DNA of 64,000 nucleotides from Proteiniclasticum ruminis (GCF_900115135.1 NZ_FOVK01000003.1:159930-223929), one strand, 5' to 3'; counted from the first letter of the stretch, positions 43,013 through 52,554 are shown. Program-made: numbers and translations. Notes: generated by a model from the sequence alone, not told the origin.

Positions 43013-43936
43013 ATGAACAGACAAAAGAGAGAAAAAACGCTGCTGGTTATGGCTGCGGGCATGGGCTCAAGGTTTGGCGGCCTGAAGCAGCTGACTCCTG
43101 TAGGTCCGTCCGGAGAGTGCATTCTGGAGTACTCCATGTTTGATGCGTTCAGACATGGATTCACAAAAGTTGTGCTGATGATCCGCAAGGAGAATCAGCA
43201 TCTCTTTGAAGAAGCTTTTGCGGACAAAATGAAACCTTATGGGAAGATTGCCTATGCCTATCAGGAGAAAGAAGATGTGCCTGAGGGGACCGATGGGGCT
43301 GTTCTGTCTTCAGAACGAAAAAAACCTTGGGGAACAGGACAGGCGGTATATGCGGCACGCCACGAAATCAGCGGCCCCTTTATGGTCATCAATGCGGATG
43401 ATTTTTACGGAGAAGAAACCTTCGAGAAGATGTCCAGGATTCTGGATACCCTGAATGAGAAGCAAGGGGCGCTGGTTGCTTATGAGCTGGAGAAAACCAT
43501 GAGCAGGTTCGGCAGTGTATCCCGGGGACTGGTTACTGCCAAAGAAGACGGCATGCTTCTTCATGTGCGGGAGATCAAGGATCTTTCCTATGAAGGAGAA
43601 GAAATCTGTTCCCAGGAATGGGCGGATCTGAAAGTGCTTCCCAGCCAGCCGGTTTCCATGAATGTATGGGGATTTCATCCGACCATTTTCAGCCAGCTGG
43701 AGAAAGAGTTCGCAGCGTTTCTGAAAACCTCAGGACAAGAACTGAAAAAAGAGTTTCTTCTTCCGGAAGCCATACAGGCCCTGGTGAATGGGAAAGAGCT
43801 GGAGGTTCTTGTGAGAGAAAGCAAGGAGACCTGGCTGGGGATGACCTACTCTGAAGACAAACAATATGTAGCAGAAGGACTTCTTGAGAAAGTCCAAAAG
43901 GGGCAGTATCCCCGAAATTTGTGGGAGGAAGTATGA
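43013..43936 (+). CDS. Sugar-1-phosphate nucleotidyltransferase family protein
   Basis: A 307-residue nucleotidyltransferase-fold protein. The NTP loop 'LLVMAAGMGSRFGGLKQLTPVGP' (residues ~10-32) is the L-x-A-G-x-G-x-R motif of RmlA/GalU/GlmU enzymes; 'GPFMVINADDFYG' holds the metal-binding Asp; 'EYSMFDAFRHGF' follows. In bifidobacteria the lnp operon has galT and galE at this place; here this protein probably activates galactose 1-phosphate or N-acetylhexosamine 1-phosphate with UTP. Substrate is inference. Overlaps the kinase gene by 4 nt. Confidence 0.85.
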   Translation: MNRQKREKTLLVMAAGMGSRFGGLKQLTPVGPSGECILEYSMFDAFRHGFTKVVLMIRKENQHLFEEAFADKMKPYGKIAYAYQEKEDVPEGTDGAVLSSERKKPWGTGQAVYAARHEISGPFMVINADDFYGEETFEKMSRILDTLNEKQGALVAYELEKTMSRFGSVSRGLVTAKEDGMLLHVREIKDLSYEGEEICSQEWADLKVLPSQPVSMNVWGFHPTIFSQLEKEFAAFLKTSGQELKKEFLLPEAIQALVNGKELEVLVRESKETWLGMTYSEDKQYVAEGLLEKVQKGQYPRNLWEEV

Positions 43937-45030
43937 GAGAGGAACTAAAGAAGATTTTTCTTCCATTTTCGGAGGGAGGAGAAATCAAAGAAATCATCCG
44001 ATACGGAAAAGGGCACATCAATGATACCTATCGCGTCAGTGTTCATATGGATAAAGACCAGGAAAAACGCTATATTCTCCAGAGGATCAACCGCTCCATA
44101 TTCAAGGATCCTGTGGCGCTCATGGACAATATTGTAAAAGTCACAGAGTATCTGAAAGAATGTGTGGAAAAAGCCGGTGGAGATGTGGATAAAGAAGTGC
44201 TCCAAGTGGTCCATACAAAAGAAGGAGCTCACCATGTATTTTATGAAGGAGAGTTCTACAGATGTTATCGCTTCATTGAAGGAGCGAGGTCCTACGAAAT
44301 TGTGGGGGGGCCAGAGGATTTCTATAAATCCGGTCAGGCCCTAGGAAAGTTTCAGAAGCTTCTTGGGGAGTTTGATGGACAGACACTCCATGAGACCATC
44401 AAAGATTTTCACAACACAGAAAAGCGATTTTTGGACTTCCAGCATACCGTGCTGGAGAATCCGGTAAACCGCGCAGTAGAGTGTGCGGAGGAGATTGAGT
44501 TTTTTCTGGAGAGAGAGAAGGACACGAAGATCATCAACGGACTTCTTCGGGAAGGAAGACTTCCGGTGCGTGTGACCCATAATGACACGAAATACAACAA
44601 TGTCATGATTGATGATGAGACCAGAGAAGCAGTGTGCCTTGTGGACCTTGATACCGTGATGCCAGGGGTGTCTCTTTATGATTTTGGAGATGCCATCCGG
44701 TCTGGAGCCACCACAGCCTTGGAGGATGAGATAGATCTCAGCAAGGTGCATTTTGACCTGTCGCTTTTTGAAGCCTATGTACGTGGCTACTTCAGCCAGG
44801 GAGAGTTTCTGACGGACCTTGAGATTGAATATCTGCCTTTTGCAGCGAAAATCATGACCTATGAATGTGGCATGAGATTTCTGAAGGATTATCTGGAGGG
44901 AGACATCTACTATAAGATCTCCTATCCGGAGCATAATCTTCACAGAGCCCGAAATCAGATGAAGCTTGTTTCTGATATGGAGCGGGAGTATCAGCAGATG
45001 ATTGAAATAATAAGGAAATACAGAAAATAG
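43933..45030 (+). CDS. nahK: N-acetylhexosamine 1-kinase (NahK/LnpB-like)
   Basis: A 365-residue aminoglycoside-phosphotransferase-fold kinase. 'YGKGHINDTYRV' is the nucleotide loop, 'YILQRINRSIF' the ATP Lys strand, 'VRVTHNDTKYNNVMID' the catalytic loop (H-N-D-x-K-x-x-N) and 'CLVDLDTVMPGVSLYDFGDAIRSGA' the metal-binding D-x-D. It matches NahK, which phosphorylates GalNAc/GlcNAc at C1 after GH112 cleavage. ATG 43933 overlaps the previous stop and follows GGAGGAAGT. Last gene of the operon. Confidence 0.92.
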   Translation: MREELKKIFLPFSEGGEIKEIIRYGKGHINDTYRVSVHMDKDQEKRYILQRINRSIFKDPVALMDNIVKVTEYLKECVEKAGGDVDKEVLQVVHTKEGAHHVFYEGEFYRCYRFIEGARSYEIVGGPEDFYKSGQALGKFQKLLGEFDGQTLHETIKDFHNTEKRFLDFQHTVLENPVNRAVECAEEIEFFLEREKDTKIINGLLREGRLPVRVTHNDTKYNNVMIDDETREAVCLVDLDTVMPGVSLYDFGDAIRSGATTALEDEIDLSKVHFDLSLFEAYVRGYFSQGEFLTDLEIEYLPFAAKIMTYECGMRFLKDYLEGDIYYKISYPEHNLHRARNQMKLVSDMEREYQQMIEIIRKYRK

Positions 45031-45032
45031 CC

Positions 45033-45062
45033 TTGACTCTATGGAATGAAGTGTACTAAGAT
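45033..45062 (+). promoter_or_regulatory. Promoter of the riboswitch-antiporter transcript
   Basis: TTGACT (45033-45038), 18-nt spacer, TAAGAT (45057-45062). Transcription would start near 45069, right at the 5' edge of the aptamer. Confidence 0.6.
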
Positions 45063-45068
45063 AGACTT

Positions 45069-45131
45069 CTGGAAATGAAGTGCTTCCATGGCAAAAACTG
45101 CCAAAACCGCAAGTATGCTGATGACTTCTAC
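45069..45131 (+). promoter_or_regulatory. Fluoride riboswitch (crcB motif) aptamer
   Basis: GGAA-AUGAAGUGC-UUCC (45071-45086) forms P1; after an extra hairpin UGGC...GCCA comes AAACC, a small stem GCA-agua-UGC, and the invariant UGAUG-ACUUCUAC. The GAAGU of the first loop pairs with ACUUC as the pseudoknot. This copies the layout of the Thermotoga fluoride riboswitch (AUGAGGC, AAACUGCC, GGGCUGAUGGCCUCUAC) element by element. The inserted hairpin is the only departure. Fluoride binding should favour this fold over the terminator. Confidence 0.8.
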
Positions 45132-45162
45132 GACGAAAATCGTAGGGGCATTGGCTTTTTTT
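45117..45162 (+). terminator. Terminator overlapping the fluoride aptamer (expression platform)
   Basis: GCTGATG-A-CTT-CTACGA, loop cgaaaa, TCGTAG-GGG-CATTGGC, then TTTTTTT: 16 pairs with one bulged A. The 5' arm uses the aptamer's UGAUGACUUCUAC, so aptamer and terminator exclude each other, which is the standard ON switch. Confidence 0.82.
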
Positions 45163-45192
45163 ATGCCCTTACTTAAGAATGGAGAGTGTATT

Positions 45193-46374
45193 ATGTTATT
45201 TTCTTTGGCGCTGATCTTTCTTCTGGGGATGTTTCTTGGTAATGTTTTTGAGAAGCTTGGTCTTCCGAAGCTCCTTGGCATGTTGCTGACAGGGGTGCTT
45301 CTTGGACCGTATATGCTGAATTACATTGATGGGAGCATCCTTGGAATTTCTTCTGAACTGAGAAAGATCGCACTCATCATCATACTCACTAGGGCAGGAC
45401 TCAACTTGGATCTTAAGGATCTGAGAAAGGTGGGAAGACCCGCAATGCTTCTCTGCTTTGTCCCTGCAGTATTTGAAATCTTAGGCGTGACGCTTCTGGC
45501 ACCGAAGTTTTTGGGGCTGGGTATCCTGGATGCGCTGATCCTAGGCACGGTGGTGGCTGCGGTATCTCCGGCGGTGATTGTGCCAAGGATGCTGAAGCTG
45601 ATGGAGAACGGATACGGAAGAGATCAGAAGATCCCTCAGATGATCATGGCGGGGGCCTCTGTGGATGATGTCTTTGTCATTGTTCTTTTCACCGCTTTCA
45701 CTGGATTTGCCCTCACGGGAGAAATGCATCTAGGTGAGTTTCTCAGTATTCCGGTGGCGATTGTTTTAGGTGTCGTTACGGGAGGTTTCGTGGGACTGTT
45801 TCTTTCATGGGTATTTACGCGGTTCCATATAAGAGATACCGGTAAGGTTCTGGTGATCCTTTCTATGGCCTTTCTTCTGGTCTCTTTGGAAGAGATGCTC
45901 CAGGGAATCGTTGGATTCTCGGGACTTTTAGCTGTCATGGCCATGGGGATCTTGCTTCAGGAAAAGAAGTATGAGGTGGCAAAGAGGCTTTCAGGGAAGT
46001 TTTCCAAGCTTTGGGTAGCAGCGGAGCTTCTGCTCTTTGTCCTTGTGGGCGCCTCTGTCAACTTGAGCCTTGTGCTCACTGCAGGTCTGCCAGCGGTCCT
46101 TCTGGTCCTTCTGGCGCTTCTTTTTAGAATTCTAGGGGTATTCCTCAGTCTTCTGAAAACACCGCTCACAAGGAAGGAAAGGGCCTTCTCGGCCATGGCG
46201 TATCTTCCCAAGGCTACAGTTCAAGCAGCCATTGGAGGGCTGCCTCTTGCCATGGGGCTCCCATCGGGTGAAATCATCCTGACGGTGGCTGTGGTCTCCA
46301 TTGTGCTCACAGCACCTTTAGGAGCGATTCTTGTGGATCGGAGCTATAAAAGGCTCTTAGTAAGATCTAAGTGA
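45193..46374 (+). CDS. Cation/proton antiporter (CPA family), fluoride-riboswitch controlled
   Basis: A 393-residue transporter with about 12 membrane helices. 'LLGMFLGNVFEKLGLPKLLGMLLTGVLLGPYML' at the start, 'LILTRAGLNLDLKDLRKVGRPAML', 'ILGTVVAAVSPAVIVPRML', 'MIMAGASVDDVFVIVLFTAFTGFAL' (the Asp pair used for ion exchange) and 'SAMAYLPKATVQAAIGGLPLAMG' are CPA1/CPA2 features. ATG 45193 follows GGAGAG by 6 nt and lies after the terminator; the ATG at 45088 is inside the aptamer and cannot be the start. Under fluoride control it may help expel fluoride or restore pH; fluoride as substrate is inference. Confidence 0.9.
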   Translation: MLFSLALIFLLGMFLGNVFEKLGLPKLLGMLLTGVLLGPYMLNYIDGSILGISSELRKIALIIILTRAGLNLDLKDLRKVGRPAMLLCFVPAVFEILGVTLLAPKFLGLGILDALILGTVVAAVSPAVIVPRMLKLMENGYGRDQKIPQMIMAGASVDDVFVIVLFTAFTGFALTGEMHLGEFLSIPVAIVLGVVTGGFVGLFLSWVFTRFHIRDTGKVLVILSMAFLLVSLEEMLQGIVGFSGLLAVMAMGILLQEKKYEVAKRLSGKFSKLWVAAELLLFVLVGASVNLSLVLTAGLPAVLLVLLALLFRILGVFLSLLKTPLTRKERAFSAMAYLPKATVQAAIGGLPLAMGLPSGEIILTVAVVSIVLTAPLGAILVDRSYKRLLVRSK

Positions 46375-46426
46375 AAATATGATACTATAGTACATAATAG
46401 TAATAAACGCATTGGAGATGAATAGT

Positions 46427-46912
46427 TTGAGTATTATATGTAGTTCTTGCAAAAAAGAAATCAGTGATCTGACAGATGATTATAGGATTATATTAAATAA
46501 GGAGTACTGTAGCCACTGTGCGACAGAAATCATCATGGAGAAAGCTGAACAAGTTATTCTCACAACAACAAATCATATTGACGGCTTTTTAGTGGAAGAG
46601 TATGTCGATATTGTTACATCTGAAGTAGTCTTGGGAACGGGTTTTTTCTCAGAGTTCAGTGGCGATTTTGCTGACTTTTTTGGATTGAGGTCAACTGGAT
46701 TCGAAAGAAAGCTTCAGGATGCCAAAAAAGCTGCATTTATGCAGCTGAAAGCGCAAGCGGTGATTCGTGGAGGCAATGCAGTAATTGGAGTAGATTTTGA
46801 CTACACAGAGTTTTCGGGAAACAGAGTTGGTGTAATCGCCAATGGAACGATTGTGCATCTAGTTCCTGCAACAGAAGAGTATGTATCAAAACATAGTAAA
46901 AGAATCTTGTGA
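46427..46912 (+). CDS. YbjQ/DUF74-family protein with N-terminal zinc ribbon
   Basis: A 161-residue protein. Residues ~3-35 hold 'ICSSCKKEIS' and 'YCSHCATE', a four-Cys zinc knuckle; ~50-160 match the DUF74/YbjQ fold ('DIVTSEVVLGTGFFSEF', 'ALKAQAVIRGGNAVIGVDFDYTEF'-like segment near the end), a pentameric family of unknown function. The start is uncertain: TTG 46427 lies 9 nt after GGAG, while TTG 46412 and ATG 46418 overlap that site. The gene is more AT-rich than its neighbours. Confidence 0.75.
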   Translation: MSIICSSCKKEISDLTDDYRIILNKEYCSHCATEIIMEKAEQVILTTTNHIDGFLVEEYVDIVTSEVVLGTGFFSEFSGDFADFFGLRSTGFERKLQDAKKAAFMQLKAQAVIRGGNAVIGVDFDYTEFSGNRVGVIANGTIVHLVPATEEYVSKHSKRIL

Positions 46913-46994
46913 TTTGCTGTGATTCAACCTCTGAAAAATAGAGCTTTGCGTAGGAGTGTCTCCTTGTGAATCAAGAGAAAAGATGCAAATGAGC

Positions 46995-47022
46995 TTGACA
47001 AAAAGGCGTTTTTTACTATAAT
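46995..47022 (+). promoter_or_regulatory. Strong promoter of coaX-dus
   Basis: TTGACA (46995-47000), 16-nt spacer, TATAAT (47017-47022). Both boxes are perfect consensus. Confidence 0.85.
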
Positions 47023-47061
47023 TATAGTGTTAAAAATATTATTGCCATAAACAAGTTTGGG

Positions 47062-47090
47062 AAAAGCAGCTTTTCAGCTGCTTTTAAAAT
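47062..47090 (+). terminator. Terminator-like hairpin in the coaX leader
   Basis: AAAAGCAGC-ttttca-GCTGCTTTT followed by AAAATT, between the promoter and the ribosome site. The T-run belongs to the stem, so it may be an attenuator, or the end of a short read-through from upstream. Confidence 0.5.
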
Positions 47091-47108
47091 TACATGGGGA
47101 GTTGTCTT

Positions 47109-47888
47109 ATGATCCTGTTAATTGACGTAGGAAATACCAACATCGTCATGGGTGTCCATGACGGTAAAAAGATTATTTCTGATTTCAGACTATCCACCAA
47201 CAGCATGAAAACATCCGATGAAATCTCCATTGATGTCATCAGCCTTTTTCGGCTGAACAATCTGGAACCCAGTGCCATAGAAGGAGTCATCATCTCCTCT
47301 GTTGTGCCGAATGTCATGTACTCGTTAGAGAATATGGTGCGCAAGGTGTTCAAAGTGACACCGATTGTGGTGGGCGCTGGCGTGAAAACAGGCATCAATG
47401 TGAAAACAGACAATCCGAAGGAAGTAGGAGCAGACAGAATAGTAAACGCTGTAGCCGCTTCCGCAAAATACAAAAAGAGTCTCATCATCATTGATTTTGG
47501 TACAGCAACCACGTTCTGCTCCGTGAAAAAAGATGGAACCTATGCAGGAGGAATTATCTCTCCAGGCATCAAGATTTCCGCAGATGCTCTCTTTGAGAAA
47601 GCAGCAAAGCTGCCCCGTATTGAGCTTCTGAAGCCTGAAAAGGTCATTGGAAAGAATACTGTGGTTTCCATGCAGTCCGGTCTTGTACACGGGTATATCG
47701 GCCTTGTGGAGCGTCTGGTAAAGCTCATGAAGATCGAAATGATGGAAGATGGAGAAGAGGAGCCATTTGTGGTGGCCACCGGAGGATTCTCCAGACTCAT
47801 GAAACAGAGCACCGACTGTATCGATGCCCTGGAACCTAATCTTACCCTGGAAGGGTTGAAACTGATCTATGATAAAAATAAGAAATAA
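47109..47888 (+). CDS. coaX: Type III pantothenate kinase
   Basis: A 259-residue CoaX. '[19 protein letters not shown]' is the ASKHA phosphate loop with the catalytic Asp; '[27 protein letters not shown]' and '[30 protein letters not shown]' are diagnostic. Catalyses the first step of CoA synthesis with ATP and a monovalent cation. ATG 47109 follows GGGGAG by 7 nt and is preferred over ATG 47094. The 3' end overlaps dus by 20 nt. Confidence 0.96.
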   Translation: MILLIDVGNTNIVMGVHDGKKIISDFRLSTNSMKTSDEISIDVISLFRLNNLEPSAIEGVIISSVVPNVMYSLENMVRKVFKVTPIVVGAGVKTGINVKTDNPKEVGADRIVNAVAASAKYKKSLIIIDFGTATTFCSVKKDGTYAGGIISPGIKISADALFEKAAKLPRIELLKPEKVIGKNTVVSMQSGLVHGYIGLVERLVKLMKIEMMEDGEEEPFVVATGGFSRLMKQSTDCIDALEPNLTLEGLKLIYDKNKK

Positions 47889-48843
47889 GATCCTTGAGAG
47901 TAAAGTCTTTCTGGCGCCTATGGCAGGCGTCACAGATATTTCTTTCCGGGAAATCGCCATATCCATGGGCTGTTCTATGGTATACTCAGAGATGGTCAGT
48001 GCCAAAGCGCTTCATTACGGAAGCCAGAACACAAAAGAGCTTCTGAGGATCTCACCTAAGGAAAAACCCATCGCAGTGCAGCTTTTTGGCAGCGAGAAGG
48101 ACATCATGGCAGAGACAGCCAGAGTATTGGATGAAAATGAGGACATCGTCCTTCTTGACATCAACATGGGATGTCCTGCACCGAAGCTTGTGAAAAACGG
48201 GGAGGGTTCCGCGCTTATGCTGGATCCGGAAAAAGCGGCGGGGATACTCCGTGAGGTGAAGAAAGCCACTTCAAAACCCGTCACCTGCAAGTTCAGAAGA
48301 GGGTTTAAGATGGAGGACGAGACAGCGTTGGACTTTGCCAAAAGGATGGAAGACGCAGGCGCAGATCTTGTCACAGTCCACGGAAGATTCAGGGAGCAGT
48401 ATTACTCCGGCGAGTCTGACCGTGAAATCATCCGGAAAATCAAGGAAGCACTCACCATTCCTGTCATCGGCAATGGAGATATCTTCACAGGAGAAGATGC
48501 CTTAGAAGTCCTTGAAACAGGATGTGACGGCATCATGGTAGCCAGAGGAGCTTTGGGGAATCCATGGATTTTTGAGGAAATCAATGCTGCGCTAGAGGGT
48601 AAGCCCTATGAACGCCCAGGATTTAAAGAAAGAATGGATATTCTGATGCTCCACTATAAAAATACTTTATCCTATGAAGGGGAGCACAAAGCAGTCCGTG
48701 AGATGAGAAAACATATCGGATGGTATGTGAAAGGACTGCCAAGAAATACGGAAGTGAAGAATGCTATCAATCAGGAGACCGACCCTATAAAGGTGCTGGA
48801 ACTCCTTGCAACCTACAAAGACGAGCTTCTCCAAAATGGCTAA
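47869..48843 (+). CDS. dus: tRNA-dihydrouridine synthase
   Basis: A 324-residue flavoprotein. '[18 protein letters not shown]', '[15 protein letters not shown]', '[25 protein letters not shown]' (the Cys is the catalytic acid), 'KFRRGF', '[16 protein letters not shown]', 'VIGNGDIF' and '[16 protein letters not shown]' are all standard. Reduces uridine to dihydrouridine in tRNA D-loops with NADPH. Start codon lies inside the end of coaX. Confidence 0.96.
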   Translation: MIKIRNKILESKVFLAPMAGVTDISFREIAISMGCSMVYSEMVSAKALHYGSQNTKELLRISPKEKPIAVQLFGSEKDIMAETARVLDENEDIVLLDINMGCPAPKLVKNGEGSALMLDPEKAAGILREVKKATSKPVTCKFRRGFKMEDETALDFAKRMEDAGADLVTVHGRFREQYYSGESDREIIRKIKEALTIPVIGNGDIFTGEDALEVLETGCDGIMVARGALGNPWIFEEINAALEGKPYERPGFKERMDILMLHYKNTLSYEGEHKAVREMRKHIGWYVKGLPRNTEVKNAINQETDPIKVLELLATYKDELLQNG

Positions 48844-48848
48844 AATCA

Positions 48849-48877
48849 TTGACAGGGAAGGGGAATGTCACTATAAT
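48849..48877 (+). promoter_or_regulatory. Consensus promoter of greA-lysS
   Basis: TTGACA (48849-48854), 17-nt spacer, TATAAT (48872-48877), beginning just after the dus stop. A full consensus match with ideal spacing. Confidence 0.9.
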
Positions 48878-48909
48878 AGAAAATCAAATATAACAGAAGG
48901 GGATTTAAA

Positions 48910-49398
48910 ATGAGCGAAGCAAAGAAATTTATCATGACCTATGAAGGGGTCAAAAAGCTTGAGAGCGAGCTGGAATATCTAAAGACAGTGAAACGTAAAG
49001 AAATCACTGAAAAGATCAAGGTAGCCCTGGGTTATGGGGATCTCAGCGAAAACTCCGAATACGATGAAGCAAAGAATGAACAGGCTTTCGTGGAAGGAAA
49101 GATTGTTCAGCTGGAAAATACACTCCGCAATGCATCAGTCATCGATGAGAGCGATATCTCCTCTGATGTGGTGGGCATTGGTTCAAGAGTGACTGTTTAT
49201 GACTATGACTTTGAAGAGGAAGTGACCTATTCCATTGTTGGATCCACAGAAGCAGATCCCATGAACTTCAAAATTTCCAATGAGTCTCCAGTGGGCAGCG
49301 CCCTTCTTGGACATAAAGTGGATGATGAAGTGGTGGTCCAGGTGCCCAATGGCATGAGCAAGTTTAAGATTTTAGAAATCGGAAGAGAGCAGGTGTAG
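48910..49398 (+). CDS. greA: Transcription elongation factor GreA
   Basis: A 162-residue GreA. N-terminal coiled-coil hairpin with '[50 protein letters not shown]' (residues ~9-58) including the tip acidic residues D-L-S-E-N-S-E-Y-D that enter the RNA polymerase channel, and a C-terminal FKBP-like domain ending '[12 protein letters not shown]'. It rescues backtracked polymerase by RNA cleavage. Confidence 0.97.
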   Translation: MSEAKKFIMTYEGVKKLESELEYLKTVKRKEITEKIKVALGYGDLSENSEYDEAKNEQAFVEGKIVQLENTLRNASVIDESDISSDVVGIGSRVTVYDYDFEEEVTYSIVGSTEADPMNFKISNESPVGSALLGHKVDDEVVVQVPNGMSKFKILEIGREQV

Positions 49399-49402
49399 AA
49401 TT

Positions 49403-50911
49403 TTGACAAACGAAGAGAACCAGATCATAGAACAGGAAGAGAAGCTGTCAGAGCAGGAGCTGCAAAGACGCGAGAAGCTGAAGGCGCTACAGGAGGAAGG
49501 TAAAGATCCTTTTGATGTGTATAAGGTGGAAGTGACCCACAGTTCCAAGGAAATCAAGGAAAACCATGAGACCCTGGAAGGTGTTCATATCAAGACCGCC
49601 GGAAGACTCATGAGAAAGAGAGTACAGGGAAAAGCAGGGTTCTCCGATATCCACGACCGTGAAGGAAAGCTGCAGCTTTATGTGAAGCTGGACAACGTGG
49701 GAGAAGAAAAGCTGAAGTTCTTCAAGACTCTTGATCTTGGGGACTGGATCAGTGTAGAAGGAAATGTATTTATCACAAAGACTGGAGAAGTGTCCCTGGA
49801 AGTCAAGAGCTTTGAGCTCATTTCCAAGGCGCTGAAGCCGCTGCCAGACAAGTGGCATGGCCTTGTGGATCCGGATATCAGATACAGACAAAGAGAAGTG
49901 GATCTTATTGTGAATCCTGATGTGAAGGAAAAGATGATCAAGAGAACCAGAATCATTTCTGCCATCAGAAATTACCTGGATGACCGAGGATATCTGGAGG
50001 TGGAAACACCAATTCTCTCCCCCATCGCCGGTGGTGCTGCTGCAAGACCTTTCGTCACCCACCACAATGCGCTGGACATCGACATGTACTTAAGAATCGC
50101 CACAGAGCTTTATCTTAAGAGACTCATCGTCGGTGGATTTGAGAAGGTGTATGATATGGGCAAGAACTTCAGAAATGAAGGAATTGACTACAAGCACAAT
50201 CCAGAGTTTACCATGATTGAGCTTTATGAAGCTTACAGCGATTATAATGATATGATGGATCTCACAGAGGATCTGGTGTCTTCTGTTGCCATGAAGGTCA
50301 ATGGTTCCATGAAGGTCAACTATGAAGGAACAGAAATCGACCTGACCCCACCATGGAGAAGAGTCACCATGGCAGACATTGTCAAGGAAGAAACCGGTAT
50401 TGACTTCAACACCATTACCTTAGAAGAAGCCCATGAGGCGGCGAAGAAGTTCCACATGCAGGATGACTTCAAGTATGACATCAAGCACACCTCCAAGGGA
50501 GATGTCTTAAATGCCATGTTTGAAAGATTCTGTGAGGACAAGCTCATTCAGCCGACCTTCATCTGTGACTATCCAGTAGAGATTTCTCCGCTGACCAAGA
50601 AGAAGAGAGGAAATGCAGAGTATACCGAACGTTTCGAAGGATTCATCTTTGGACGTGAGATCTGTAATGCCTACTCAGAGCTGAATGACCCTATTGTTCA
50701 GAGAGAGCGTTTCAGCCAGCAGGCCAAGGAAAGAGAACTGGGAGACGATGAAGCTTACATGATCGATGAAGAGTTCATGAGCGCCCTAGAGACAGGTATG
50801 CCTCCAACAGGTGGACTTGGAATCGGTGTGGACAGAATCATCATGTTCCTGACGGATGCCCATTCCATCAGAGACATCATACTCTTCCCAACCATGAAGC
50901 CACAGGATTAG
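49403..50911 (+). CDS. lysS: Lysyl-tRNA synthetase (class II)
   Basis: A 502-residue LysRS. OB-fold anticodon domain (~60-170: '[19 protein letters not shown]', '[11 protein letters not shown]') and the class II core: motif 1 '[21 protein letters not shown]', motif 2 '[24 protein letters not shown]', motif 3 '[15 protein letters not shown]'. TTG start 4 nt after the greA stop, so coupled to greA, a common clostridial pair. Confidence 0.97.
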   Translation: MTNEENQIIEQEEKLSEQELQRREKLKALQEEGKDPFDVYKVEVTHSSKEIKENHETLEGVHIKTAGRLMRKRVQGKAGFSDIHDREGKLQLYVKLDNVGEEKLKFFKTLDLGDWISVEGNVFITKTGEVSLEVKSFELISKALKPLPDKWHGLVDPDIRYRQREVDLIVNPDVKEKMIKRTRIISAIRNYLDDRGYLEVETPILSPIAGGAAARPFVTHHNALDIDMYLRIATELYLKRLIVGGFEKVYDMGKNFRNEGIDYKHNPEFTMIELYEAYSDYNDMMDLTEDLVSSVAMKVNGSMKVNYEGTEIDLTPPWRRVTMADIVKEETGIDFNTITLEEAHEAAKKFHMQDDFKYDIKHTSKGDVLNAMFERFCEDKLIQPTFICDYPVEISPLTKKKRGNAEYTERFEGFIFGREICNAYSELNDPIVQRERFSQQAKERELGDDEAYMIDEEFMSALETGMPPTGGLGIGVDRIIMFLTDAHSIRDIILFPTMKPQD

Positions 50912-50920
50912 GATTTAAAA

Positions 50921-50966
50921 ATAACCGGAAGCTTATTTCCCTAACAAGGAAGGCTTCCGGTTTTGA
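50921..50966. terminator. Terminator between lysS and asnA
   Basis: AACCGGAAGC...GCTTCCGGTT with T-rich flanks, between converging genes. Confidence 0.85.
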
Positions 50967-50979
50967 TTTGCACTGAAAC

Positions 50980-51963
50980 TTATAGAAGATGGATGTTCTG
51001 TTTCATAAGATCCAGCCTCATATCCTCTGGCCAGATGCTGCTCTGCACTTCACCAATGTGATATTTTCTTAAGAGGAACTGACAGATTCGAGACTGCCCG
51101 ATGCCACCGCCGATGGTCTGGGGAAGTTTTCCTTCCAGAAGGAGACTATGGTAGGTGAGTTCTTTGCGGTCTTCTTTTTTTGCTGCTTCCAGCTGATAAA
51201 GAAGGGCTTTTCTATCGACACGGATGCCCATGGAAGACAGCTCCAGAGCATCGTCATGCACTTCGTTGTAGAAGATAAGATCTCCGTTTAGAGACCAGTC
51301 ATCATAGTCCGGAGCTCTTCCGTCATGACGCTTTCCACTGGAGAGAAGGTCTCCAATGCCAATGAGAAAAAATGCTCCTGTTTCTTTTGCGTAAGCCCGC
51401 TCCCGTTCCTTGGATGTAAGATCTGGATATTTTTGCAGAAGCTCTTCTGAAGTGATGAAGGAAAGAGAATCAGGCAGCTGTGGCTTCAGATGGGGATAGG
51501 TCTTGTAGAGCAGTATTTCTGCGTCCTTAAAGATGGAGTAGATGATGGAAACCGTATCTTTTAGGGTATCCAGGGTTCTCTCTCCTTCTCCGATGATTTT
51601 TTCCCAGTCCCACTGGTCCACATAGATGCTGTGGATGGCGTCTAAGGTTTCATCGCGCCGGATGGCGTTCATGTTGGTATAGAGGCCTTCTCCTAAAGTG
51701 AACTCATAGTCCATGAGGGCTTTTCTTTTCCATTTGGCCAGGGACTGTACAATCTCCACTTCTTTTCCAGTATGAAGGATATCAAAAGAGACAGGGCGCT
51801 CGATGCCGTTCAGATCGTCATTCAGACCGTTCCCTTTTTCGATAAACAGTGGTGCGGAGACGCGAGTCAGATGAAGACGCTCTGAGAGCTCCCGCTCAAA
51901 AAAGACCTTGATGAGCTTGATGGCTTTCTGGGTTTCTTTGATGGTCAGTGTGCTTTGGTACAT
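50980..51963 (-). CDS. asnA: Aspartate-ammonia ligase (asparagine synthetase A)
   Basis: A 327-residue AsnA, related to the AspRS core. '[36 protein letters not shown]' start, '[23 protein letters not shown]', '[21 protein letters not shown]', '[21 protein letters not shown]', '[26 protein letters not shown]' are diagnostic. Makes asparagine from aspartate, ammonia and ATP (to AMP). GGGAGG 8 nt before ATG. It is led by a T-box with an Asn specifier, so it is induced by uncharged tRNA-Asn. Confidence 0.97.
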   Translation of the reverse strand: MYQSTLTIKETQKAIKLIKVFFERELSERLHLTRVSAPLFIEKGNGLNDDLNGIERPVSFDILHTGKEVEIVQSLAKWKRKALMDYEFTLGEGLYTNMNAIRRDETLDAIHSIYVDQWDWEKIIGEGERTLDTLKDTVSIIYSIFKDAEILLYKTYPHLKPQLPDSLSFITSEELLQKYPDLTSKERERAYAKETGAFFLIGIGDLLSSGKRHDGRAPDYDDWSLNGDLIFYNEVHDDALELSSMGIRVDRKALLYQLEAAKKEDRKELTYHSLLLEGKLPQTIGGGIGQSRICQFLLRKYHIGEVQSSIWPEDMRLDLMKQNIHLL

Positions 51964-51980
51964 GGTGGTTTCCTCCCGTA

Positions 51981-52245
51981 AAATAAAAAATTCCTTTCCA
52001 TCCCTACAATTGGGACGAAAGGAAAGGTCTTCCGCGGTACCACCCAGTTTAGCTAAATTGCTTCAGCTCACTTTTAAGATACGGGCATGGTAAACGCCGA
52101 TATCCGACTTCTGTAACGGGAAGTCCCGGCCGGGTCTACTAAGATTTCTTCCGGCAGCTCCGAGCTGTTTTTCCACTGATCTCCTGAAGACCGGGCTCAC
52201 ACCTTTCCCCGGCTCTCTGAACTTTTTCAATCGTGTACTCGTCTC
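51981..52245 (-). promoter_or_regulatory. T-box riboswitch of asnA (Asn specifier AAC)
   Basis: Minus strand: Stem I with AGAGAG and GGTGTGAGCC elements; specifier AAC (52167-52169) in the context GGAA-A-AAC-AGCTC-GGAGC, pointing to tRNA-Asn; AGTAGACCC...CCGTTA stem II/III region; T-box TGGGTGGTACCGCGG (52032-52046); terminator CCTTTCC...GGAAAGG with T-run (51984-52027). Uncharged tRNA-Asn should pair with specifier and T-box and allow read-through. Confidence 0.93.
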
Positions 52246-52265
52246 ATCAACACTTGTTTATATTT

Positions 52266-52293
52266 ATTATAGGAATTTTGAGAGAAGAGTCAA
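52266..52293 (-). promoter_or_regulatory. Promoter of the asnA T-box transcript
   Basis: Minus strand: TTGACT (52288-52293), 16-nt spacer, TATAAT (52266-52271). Confidence 0.8.
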
Positions 52294-52434
52294 GCATAAT
52301 TTTCATTTTGTGGAATCACAACCCTCTCTCATGGGGTATAATGCACTTCTTTTGTGGAGAGAAAATCATCCTGAAGGAAAGTTCGGCTGGAAATCTGGAG
52401 AAAGAAACTCCTTGAAAATTTTTAAAATAAAGCC

Positions 52435-52461
52435 TTGCATTATTTTTTGGGCTTGGTATAA
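52435..52461 (+). promoter_or_regulatory. Promoter of tRNA-Asn
   Basis: TTGCAT (52435-52440), 15-nt spacer, TATAAT (52456-52461), 18 nt before the tRNA. Confidence 0.65.
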
Positions 52462-52478
52462 TAGTCTTTGTAATGACG

Positions 52479-52554
<76 letters not shown>

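Noticed and set aside
45088..45192. 35-codon N-terminal extension of the antiporter from ATG 45088
   Set aside because: It lies inside the riboswitch aptamer and terminator; ATG 45193 has a good ribosome site and begins at the first membrane helix.
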